64,000 bases of DNA from the NCBI GenBank assembly GCA_048498035.1, contig JBEHYT010000005.1, positions 62,001-126,000 on the forward strand, read 5' to 3'. Source of the DNA: CADEDV01 sp048498035. Lineage in GTDB: Bacteria; Bacteroidota; Bacteroidia; Chitinophagales; Chitinophagaceae. Shown here piece by piece: positions 54,499-61,014 of this stretch. The position numbers and the translations under genes were made by a program. The first letter of the stretch is position 1. Each line of letters starts with the position of its first letter. The notes under the pieces were generated by a model, which did no database searches, was not told where the DNA came from, and saw only the letters and a list, made by a program, of their open reading frames with translations.

Positions 54499-54648
54499 AT
54501 GCACTTACTTTATCTTGATGATGCGGGTTCACTGAATAATAGTGCGGAAGACTACATTGTTCTTGGAGGTGTTGCGGTTTACGAGGCTCAAACTTATCAC
54601 CTTTCACAAGAGTTGGAACGACTGGCGCTTTCTATCGACAGCGAATAG
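54499..54648 (+). pseudogene. DUF3800 N-terminal remnant
   Basis: A 49-codon open frame from the ATG at 54499 to TAG at 54648. Its translation starts MHLLYLDDAGSL and continues DYIVLGGVAVYEAQTYHLSQ, matching the conserved N-terminus of DUF3800 proteins (YLDESG...FVLGGV). Normal members are about 200-270 residues, so only the first fifth remains; no continuation is found in other frames. DUF3800 proteins are RNase H-like and often lie in mobile or defence regions. A decayed insertion is the likely origin. Confidence 0.7.
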
Positions 54649-54666
54649 TTTTTACAAAATTGCAAT

Positions 54667-54682
54667 TGTAACTTTTGTCACC
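54667..54682. promoter_or_regulatory. Crp-like site upstream of the TauE/SafE gene
   Basis: TGTAACTTTTGTCACC, which matches TGTGA-N6-TCACA except at two positions. The centre is about 60 bp upstream of the ATG at 54734, close to the spacing of the other two sites. The rest of 54325-54733 holds only the DUF3800 remnant. Confidence 0.5.
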
Positions 54683-54733
54683 TTTTTCCCGCAGCTCATT
54701 TGCCAGTTTTGTGTTCTTAACAAAGCGGCGATT

Positions 54734-55531
54734 ATGCTTACGGTATTTGGTTACCTGGCTTCGGTTCTTATTGGCGTTTCCCTTGGACTTATCGGTGGTG
54801 GCGGCTCTATTTTAACCGTGCCGGTTCTTGTTTATTTATTTCATGTATCACCCTCCCTTGCTACTTCCTATTCACTTTTTGTAGTGGGTAGCACCAGCCT
54901 GATTGGCGCCTGGCGTAATTACCGGGAACACCAGGTAAATGTAAGAACAGCCTTGTTTTTCGGCATCACGTCTATTATTACCATCCTGCTCACCCGCCGG
55001 TTCCTGATCCCGGTGATTCCAGAGATTCTTTTTAACTGGGGCAACTTTCCCGTTTCCTGGAACCTGGTTACAATGCTGCTTTTTGCGGTATTAATGGTTG
55101 CGGCATCCGTTTCCATGATTCGGCCAATGGCCGTTGCAGGCGTTTCCAGCCCTGTGGCTGCCGGTAATGCGCAATGGCGCCTGATGGTGTACGGGGTGGC
55201 GATAGGGCTGGTTACGGGCTTCCTGGGGGCAGGGGGAGGGTTCCTGCTGATACCTGCACTTATCCTGCTGGTGCGGTTACCCGTAAAAACTGCAATTGGC
55301 ACATCGCTCCTGATTATCGCACTTAACTCGCTAATTGGTTTTTCCGGGGATATCGGGCATCACCCCATCGAATGGGCATTCCTGGCCCGCATTACAGCAC
55401 TCGCCATCGCCGGCGTGGTGATCGGCAGTGCAATCGGGAAGAAAATCAACGGGGCGCGACTCAAAACTGGGTTTGGCTGGTTTGTATTGCTGATGGGCAT
55501 TTACATCCTGGTGCGCGAACTCGTAAAATAA
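54734..55531 (+). CDS. TauE/SafE family sulfite/organosulfonate exporter
   Basis: 265 residues from the ATG at 54734; an in-frame ATG at 54542 reads through non-coding DNA and the DUF3800 remnant region and is rejected. About eight hydrophobic helices with the paired family motifs GLIGGGGSILTVPVL and GFLGAGGGFLLIPALI. TauE/SafE proteins export sulfite, sulfoacetate or similar anions across the inner membrane. Next to a persulfide dioxygenase, which produces sulfite, a sulfite-export role is well supported by context. Confidence 0.9.
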   Translation: MLTVFGYLASVLIGVSLGLIGGGGSILTVPVLVYLFHVSPSLATSYSLFVVGSTSLIGAWRNYREHQVNVRTALFFGITSIITILLTRRFLIPVIPEILFNWGNFPVSWNLVTMLLFAVLMVAASVSMIRPMAVAGVSSPVAAGNAQWRLMVYGVAIGLVTGFLGAGGGFLLIPALILLVRLPVKTAIGTSLLIIALNSLIGFSGDIGHHPIEWAFLARITALAIAGVVIGSAIGKKINGARLKTGFGWFVLLMGIYILVRELVK

Positions 55532-55542
55532 TCAGTTCCCTA

Positions 55543-55558
55543 TGTGATTGAAATCACC
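55543..55558. promoter_or_regulatory. Crp-like operator of the sulfane-sulfur operon
   Basis: TGTGATTGAAATCACC matches TGTGA-N6-TCACA at nine of ten fixed positions, and its inner GTGATT/AATCAC arms are perfect. The centre is about 66 bp upstream of the ATG at 55617. Confidence 0.72.
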
Positions 55559-55616
55559 AATTCCGTTTTATAAACAATAGACATTTACAGCATCAAAAAA
55601 CTTTAAATCAATTTGT

Positions 55617-57032
55617 ATGCGTGTTGAACAGATCTATACCGGTTGCCTTGCACAAGGCGCATATTATATCGAAAGCAACGGCGAAGCCGCCGTAATTGAC
55701 CCGCTGCGCGAAGTGGGCGCTTACCTGCAGCGTGCAGAACAGGATCATTCCAAAATCCGCTATGTGCTCGAAACCCATTTTCATGCAGATTTTGTAAGTG
55801 GCCACCTTGACCTGGCTGAAAAAACTGGAGCCACCATTGTGTATGGTCCCACGGCAAAACCGGGCTTTAATGCCCATATTGCCAAAGATGGCGAGCGGTT
55901 GAAACTGGGAAATATTTCCATTGAAATATTACACACGCCCGGTCATACTATGGAGAGCACCTGCTATTTGCTCTATGATGAGCAGGAAAAACCAACGGCT
56001 CTCTTTACCGGCGATACATTATTTATCGGTGATGTAGGGCGGCCGGACCTGGCTCAAAAACTGGTATCAGACCTCACACAGGATAAACTGGCATCTTACC
56101 TGTATGATTCGCTACGCAATAAAATATTGCCGCTGCCGGACGATATTACTGTATATCCCGCGCACGGTGCAGGATCTGCCTGCGGCAAAAATATGAGTCG
56201 GGAAACAACCGATACGCTGGGTCACCAGAAAATGGTGAACTATGCGCTGCAACCGATGACCCGCGAAGAGTTTATCAGCAAAGTAACAGAAGGTTTGATG
56301 CCGCCGCCCAGCTATTTCCCGGCCAACGTGCTGATGAATATCCAGGGCTATGAAGGAATTGATACGGTATTAAAACGCGGTTTGCAGGCCCTTACTCCTG
56401 CCGGCTTTGAAGCGGCGGCTACAGAAACCGGTGCGTTGATCCTGGATACGAGGAATGCGCAGGATTTTGCTGCAGGCTTTATCCCCGGCTCCATCAATAT
56501 TGGTATTGATGGAAACTTCGCACCCTGGGTGGGCGCGCTGGTGCCCGATATCCGCCAGGAAATTCTGCTGATTACGGACGAAGGCAGGGAAGAAGAAGTG
56601 GTGACGCGTTTGGCACGCGTTGGATATGATCACGCCATTGGTTATTTGGCCGGTGGGTTCAAGGCGTGGAAAAACGCGGGCCTTGATACAGACCAGATCG
56701 TATCGGTAAGCGCAGCAGACCTCGCTATAAAATTTGATCAACCCGGCATTGCCGTCCTGGATGTCAGGAAAAAAAGTGAATACCTGTCGGAGCATATTGT
56801 AGGCGCTGAGAATATGCCGCTGGATTATATCAATGAATATTTTACCGGCCTGGATGAGCACAAGCCGTATTACGTGCATTGTGCAGGAGGCTATCGCTCC
56901 ATGATCTTTATTTCCATTCTTCGGGCACGCGGATACCGCAACCTGGTGGATGTAAAGGGAGGATTTAAAAGCATCAAAGAATCAGGGCTTTTCCCGATAA
57001 CTGATTACGTGTGTCCAACCACACTTTTATAA
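55617..57032 (+). CDS. Persulfide dioxygenase-rhodanese fusion (MBL fold plus two rhodanese domains)
   Basis: 471 residues. The N-terminal ETHE1-like metallo-beta-lactamase domain has THFHADFVSGH (H54, H56, D58, H63), H110 in TPGHT and D133 in FTGDTLF. Two rhodanese domains follow (about 265-360 and 372-465). The first lacks a catalytic cysteine (the loop reads TDEGREE). The second keeps C422 in VHCAGGYRS. Such fusions oxidise glutathione-type persulfide to sulfite and exchange sulfane sulfur with thiosulfate. It heads an operon of sulfur genes ending at 59897. Confidence 0.93.
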   Translation: MRVEQIYTGCLAQGAYYIESNGEAAVIDPLREVGAYLQRAEQDHSKIRYVLETHFHADFVSGHLDLAEKTGATIVYGPTAKPGFNAHIAKDGERLKLGNISIEILHTPGHTMESTCYLLYDEQEKPTALFTGDTLFIGDVGRPDLAQKLVSDLTQDKLASYLYDSLRNKILPLPDDITVYPAHGAGSACGKNMSRETTDTLGHQKMVNYALQPMTREEFISKVTEGLMPPPSYFPANVLMNIQGYEGIDTVLKRGLQALTPAGFEAAATETGALILDTRNAQDFAAGFIPGSINIGIDGNFAPWVGALVPDIRQEILLITDEGREEEVVTRLARVGYDHAIGYLAGGFKAWKNAGLDTDQIVSVSAADLAIKFDQPGIAVLDVRKKSEYLSEHIVGAENMPLDYINEYFTGLDEHKPYYVHCAGGYRSMIFISILRARGYRNLVDVKGGFKSIKESGLFPITDYVCPTTLL

Positions 57033-57050
57033 AAACCTGGTAACAAAAAA

Positions 57051-57707
57051 ATGATGAATATGGAATCAACTACTCTTCCCAGGGTTGGGGATACCGCACC
57101 GGATTTTGACGCGGTGACAACCATCGGCAAACTTCGTTTTTCAGATTATAATAAAGGAAGTTGGGTGATCCTGTTCTCCCATCCTGCGGATTTTACACCT
57201 GTGTGTACTACGGAAATGACCGCTTTTGCAAGGGATAAGGAATTCTTTGCAGAGCATAATACCAAATTACTGGGTCTTAGTATTGATAGTATTCATGCAC
57301 ACATTGCCTGGGTGAATGCTGTGCAGGAAAAAACAGGTGTGCTCTTTGAATTTCCCATCATTGCCGACCTGGATATGAAAATAGCCCGGCTCTATGGTAT
57401 GCTTCAGCCGGGGGAAAGTGAAACGGCTGCTGTGCGTGCGGTATTTATTATTGATCCCACCGGCAGGATTCGCCTGTTGATGTATTACCCGTTGAATGTA
57501 GGACGGAATATGGAGGAGATCAAACGTGCCTTGCTGGCGCTTCGGTTTTCTGACAAAAACAAAGTGGCGATGCCGGTAAACTGGCAGCCGGGTGATAAGG
57601 TGATTGTTGGCGCACCTCGCACGCTGGCAGAACTGGAAGCCCGTAAAGCAGATAATTCACTTGAAAAGACAGATTGGTACCTGGCCAAAAAGGCCATACC
57701 AGCCTGA
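57051..57707 (+). CDS. 1-Cys (Prx6-type) peroxiredoxin
   Basis: 218 residues; ATGs at 57051 and 57060 are both possible starts. The peroxidatic site is PADFTPVCTTE, and the length and C-terminal dimer-forming extension fit the Prx6/1-Cys class, without a resolving cysteine near the C-terminus. It reduces peroxides, and possibly oxidised persulfides, with an external thiol. It lies 18 nt after the persulfide dioxygenase fusion and 36 nt before a rhodanese, so a role in thiol/persulfide stress is likely. Confidence 0.93.
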   Translation: MMNMESTTLPRVGDTAPDFDAVTTIGKLRFSDYNKGSWVILFSHPADFTPVCTTEMTAFARDKEFFAEHNTKLLGLSIDSIHAHIAWVNAVQEKTGVLFEFPIIADLDMKIARLYGMLQPGESETAAVRAVFIIDPTGRIRLLMYYPLNVGRNMEEIKRALLALRFSDKNKVAMPVNWQPGDKVIVGAPRTLAELEARKADNSLEKTDWYLAKKAIPA

Positions 57708-57743
57708 ATAAATTAAAACAGTACAGTTAAAGAAAAAAATAGC

Positions 57744-58058
57744 ATGGGAATTCTATCACGTATTTTCAAACCGGCGGTGAAGCCGGATTATACGGCGCTG
57801 ATCCGTGAGGGTGCAGTAATCGTGGATGTTCGCAGTTCGGGTGAATTTGCCGGAGGGCATATTCCTGGCAGCATCAATATCCCGCTGGACAGGATACAGG
57901 GAAAAATGGCTGAATTGAAGAAGTCGGGCAGAGCCGTCATCACCTGCTGCAGAAGTGGCAACCGGAGCGGGATGGCAAAAAGTATCCTTGCCGCTGCCGG
58001 TATCCGGGTGGTGAATGGTGGTGCATGGACATCTCTTCAACATCAAATCAGGAAATGA
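57744..58058 (+). CDS. Single-domain rhodanese sulfurtransferase
   Basis: 104 residues: one rhodanese domain with VDVRSSGEFAGGHIPGSINIP and the active loop CCRSGNRSG (catalytic C69, with a neighbouring C68). The compact GlpE-like size suggests transfer of sulfane sulfur between small thiols or from thiosulfate. The stop overlaps the region 2 nt before the YeeE/YedE start, so the two are translationally coupled. Confidence 0.94.
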   Translation: MGILSRIFKPAVKPDYTALIREGAVIVDVRSSGEFAGGHIPGSINIPLDRIQGKMAELKKSGRAVITCCRSGNRSGMAKSILAAAGIRVVNGGAWTSLQHQIRK

Positions 58059-58059
58059 T

Positions 58060-58620
58060 ATGTTGGAGTGGATCAAACAACCCTGGCCATGGTATGTGGC
58101 AGGGCCTTTAATTGGATTAATGGTGCCCGCATTGTTGCTGGTGGGAAACAAACATTTTGGTCTTTCTGCCAATTTACGTCATGCCTGTGCGGCCTGCCTG
58201 CCGTCGAACATCCCATTTTTTAAATATGATTATCGGAAGGAACGATGGAATATGATGTTTGTAGCCGGGATCCTGATCGGCGCATTTGTTGCGGCGCACT
58301 GGCTAACGGGTGAAGCGGCTCTATCGATCAACCCGGTGCTAAAAACCGAACTGGCCGGTTATGGCATTAATGATTATAACAGTATGGTGCCGGTGCAACT
58401 TTATTCCTGGAGCGCGTTATTTACCGTTCGCGGCTTGGTAATGATGATTGGTGGCGGTTTCCTGGTTGGATTTGGTTCACGGTATGCCGGCGGCTGTACC
58501 AGCGGTCATGCCATTACCGGCTTAAGCACGTTGCAATGGCCTTCACTGGTTGCCACCATGAGTTTTATGATTGGCGGACTGATCATGGCGAATTTTTTAC
58601 TTCCTATTCTGCTTGGATAA
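58060..58620 (+). CDS. YeeE/YedE family transporter, first subunit
   Basis: 186 residues from the ATG at 58060, 1 nt after the rhodanese stop. Four or five membrane helices with the family motif GSRYAGGCTSGHAITGL, whose cysteine is conserved in thiosulfate/sulfane-sulfur importers, plus an N-terminal CAAC pair. It pairs with the next gene, a second YeeE/YedE half with its own conserved cysteine. Together they resemble the two-subunit pumps proposed to move reduced sulfur species across the membrane. Confidence 0.92.
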   Translation: MLEWIKQPWPWYVAGPLIGLMVPALLLVGNKHFGLSANLRHACAACLPSNIPFFKYDYRKERWNMMFVAGILIGAFVAAHWLTGEAALSINPVLKTELAGYGINDYNSMVPVQLYSWSALFTVRGLVMMIGGGFLVGFGSRYAGGCTSGHAITGLSTLQWPSLVATMSFMIGGLIMANFLLPILLG

Positions 58621-58621
58621 C

Positions 58622-59122
58622 ATGGAAAAGCTAAAAGAGAATAATACCGACTTCGAAGTACGATCGCAGGACACGATCTGCGTTAATGATTCTGCATTAC
58701 AGCACCGCTGGTATCACCTGTTGAAATATCTTTTCCTGGGAATGTTGTTTGGGATTATCCTGGTCAAAGCTGAAATCATCAGTTGGTTCCGGATACAGGA
58801 AATGTTTCGCTTCCAGTCATTTCACATGTTTGGCGTAATTGGCTCCGCCGTAGGAGTTGGGATTATGTCTGTATATCTTATCAGGAGATTTAACCTGAAG
58901 ACGATATATGGAGAGCCGGTTGTTTTTGTTCCTAAAAAATTCAATCGCGGACAGGTATTTGGCGGTGTATTGTTTGGATTGGGATGGGCACTTACCGGCG
59001 CTTGCCCCGGACCTCTTTTTGCGCAGGTGGGCTTTGGTGCAACCGTGGTGCTGGTTGTATTACTTAGTGCAGTTGCAGGCACCTGGGTATATGGCAGATT
59101 CCGCGAACGGTTACCACATTAG
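58622..59122 (+). CDS. YeeE/YedE family transporter, second subunit (DUF6691-like)
   Basis: 166 residues from the ATG at 58622, 1 nt after the previous stop. A ~35-residue cytosolic N-terminus precedes four membrane helices; the conserved cysteine lies in GWALTGACPGPLFAQVG. The 1-nt spacing and complementary motif mark it as the partner of the preceding subunit in one sulfur-transporting complex. Confidence 0.92.
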   Translation: MEKLKENNTDFEVRSQDTICVNDSALQHRWYHLLKYLFLGMLFGIILVKAEIISWFRIQEMFRFQSFHMFGVIGSAVGVGIMSVYLIRRFNLKTIYGEPVVFVPKKFNRGQVFGGVLFGLGWALTGACPGPLFAQVGFGATVVLVVLLSAVAGTWVYGRFRERLPH

Positions 59123-59141
59123 ATGACTTAAATGAAATGGG

Positions 59142-59897
59142 ATGCGTTCTGTTTTGCGCGTACACGCGATACGGATGGGAATGGTATTGCTGTTGCTATT
59201 GGGTTGGTATAATCGATCTGTTGCACAATCCAATGTAAATACCTGGTTTCGGATCACAGGAAATTATCATGTAAATAATAAAGTGGCGGCAGGCCTGGAA
59301 TTGCAGCACCGGCGGCAACAGGATGCGGCGGGTGGCAGTCCGCTGGAAAGCAGCCTGCTATCATCTCTACGCAGTTGGGTATATGTTAAGTTGAATAACT
59401 GCGTTACGATCAATTTATCTCCTATTGCGTTTTATAAGTTGTACCCCGTACTGCACCAGGTGGCGCATCCTAAACCCGGGCAGAACGAAATACGAATAAG
59501 TGCGGGCGTTTCCCTGCGGTTTCCAATGCAACATCGCTGGGGCATAGGTATGCGGGTGTTAGAGGAATTTCGTGATTTTTCGGTTGCCTCAAGTATGCTC
59601 CGCAGCCGGTTGCGTTTGGATGCAGACCGCGGGTTTGGAAACGGATTTCGCGTGGGTGCGCAGATCGAGGTTCTGTATGGGAATAATCTTTCAGGTAGCA
59701 ATTTCAATTTTGATCATAGTCGGGCGGGCATCTCTATCGGGCATCTGGGCCGGCGTCATACCAATGTAGAATTCGGTTATCTGCATATTGTGAGAAAGAT
59801 GCCGACGGGTGAGGGCATATTAGGCGAAAACTGTTTTACGTTTTCCACCGCCTTTTCATTCTATCGGCAGCACAAAAAAAAATTGGCCGCTCCATGA
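59142..59897 (+). CDS. DUF2490 family outer-membrane protein
   Basis: 251 residues with a signal peptide (hydrophobic core MVLLLLLGWY, cleaved near VAQ). The mature part has the strand pattern of DUF2490 barrels (NVNTWFRITGNYHV, EIRISAGVSLRF, ending with an aromatic strand). It begins 20 nt after the YeeE/YedE gene and is probably the last gene of the sulfur operon. It could be an outer-membrane pore for reduced sulfur compounds; that is inference from position. Confidence 0.8.
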   Translation: MRSVLRVHAIRMGMVLLLLLGWYNRSVAQSNVNTWFRITGNYHVNNKVAAGLELQHRRQQDAAGGSPLESSLLSSLRSWVYVKLNNCVTINLSPIAFYKLYPVLHQVAHPKPGQNEIRISAGVSLRFPMQHRWGIGMRVLEEFRDFSVASSMLRSRLRLDADRGFGNGFRVGAQIEVLYGNNLSGSNFNFDHSRAGISIGHLGRRHTNVEFGYLHIVRKMPTGEGILGENCFTFSTAFSFYRQHKKKLAAP

Positions 59898-60077
59898 GGA
59901 ACGGCCGTTAATCAAGAACCTACCACCTATTTAAGTATCGTTTTGTATTTGTTGACACCGGATTGTCGCCCGGTTGATGATACAAAGAAAATACAAGCGG
60001 CGGGTTAATACAATCATTGAAGTTGTGAAAGGCTTGTACTAAGTTGAACTACACGCCCTTAGTGTTTGCACTTAGAA

Positions 60078-60093
60078 AAGCCCGAAAGGGCTT
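60078..60093 (-). terminator. Terminator of the ROK kinase/GH92 operon
   Basis: A 6-bp stem AAGCCC/GGGCTT with a GAAA loop, followed by TTTTC on the minus strand, 14 bp after the ROK stop. Confidence 0.6.
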
Positions 60094-60106
60094 AAAAAAT
60101 GGCTGG

Positions 60107-60988
60107 TTACCAGCTTTTTGACGCCTCCGGAACGGCCTTCCACAGGCTGGCGGCCCCCACCAGTGAAGCGTCTTCTCCCAGTACAGTCTGCCGGATGGTT
60201 ACATCAGTATCTGCCAGTCCTTTTGTAAGGGCAGTTGAAAACAACGGGAAGGCGCGGGCGATATTACCACCCAATACGAGCACTTCAGCTTCTTTTTCAC
60301 GAATGCAGGGCGCAATAAATTCTGCCAGGCCGGCGCCAAAATCCAGGAAGCAGTTATAAGCGGCTTCATCCTGCTCAGCCAGTTGTGCCAACTCCCTTGC
60401 GCTATCCACTTGTACGCCGGTGGCCAGTTGGTAGGCTTTTATTAAACCGCGGTTGGAGAAATAATCTTCAGCAATGCCATCCCGGAATGGGGCGCACCAG
60501 AGGTCGGCATCCATTACTTTGCCTTGTTGTGAAACGGCAGAGCCGAGGCCGGTGCCCAGTGTGAGTCCAACGGCTGTTGAATAATCCCTGCCTACGCCGC
60601 AAAACATTTCTCCATTCAGAAAGCAGGCTGCATCATTTTCAAAAAGAATTCTCTGGCCATCAACTGCCAGTGAATGGCTAAGCAAACTGCGTACGTTTTG
60701 GCCATATAGCGATCCATACTTTTGTTGTTGCCGGATCTGGCAGATACCGTGCTGATAATCGAAAGGGCCCGGCATCGCAATGCCGATGGCGGCAATGTGT
60801 TCTTCATGGCCGCTGCTACAATTTTTAATGACCCGGCTCCAGGCATCGATGATGGCTTCGGCGCTTCCCAGCGCATCTACTGTAGCCCGGCAGCGACTGC
60901 CTTCTAACAGCGTTTTATTGTCCAGGTCTATCAGCGCGGCGGTAATATGGGATCCGCCGATATCAACTCCAACTGCAAATGAATTCAT
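60107..60988 (-). CDS. ROK family sugar kinase
   Basis: 293 residues. ATP-binding N-terminus (VGVDIGGSHITAALIDLD), second phosphate motif GLTLGTGLGSAV, and a catalytic Asp in ENDAACFL. The zinc motif usual for ROK proteins (CxCGxxGC) is absent; the equivalent stretch has DLWCAPFRDG. ROK kinases without zinc are known. A glucokinase- or mannokinase-like role is likely. It is the last gene of an operon behind GH92, so mannose phosphorylation is the best guess. Confidence 0.87.
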   Translation of the reverse strand: MNSFAVGVDIGGSHITAALIDLDNKTLLEGSRCRATVDALGSAEAIIDAWSRVIKNCSSGHEEHIAAIGIAMPGPFDYQHGICQIRQQQKYGSLYGQNVRSLLSHSLAVDGQRILFENDAACFLNGEMFCGVGRDYSTAVGLTLGTGLGSAVSQQGKVMDADLWCAPFRDGIAEDYFSNRGLIKAYQLATGVQVDSARELAQLAEQDEAAYNCFLDFGAGLAEFIAPCIREKEAEVLVLGGNIARAFPLFSTALTKGLADTDVTIRQTVLGEDASLVGAASLWKAVPEASKSW

Positions 60989-61014
60989 AGTGTGTATTAT
61001 GGGATTCTGTGTGG

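Noticed and set aside
54542..54733. 64-codon N-terminal extension of the TauE/SafE protein
   Set aside because: It reads out of frame through the DUF3800 remnant and the putative Crp-like site; family homology begins at the ATG at 54734.
59885..59906. Terminator GGCCG/CGGCC at the end of the sulfur operon
   Set aside because: A 5-bp stem with a 12-nt loop that overlaps the stop codon and no T-run; too weak to list.
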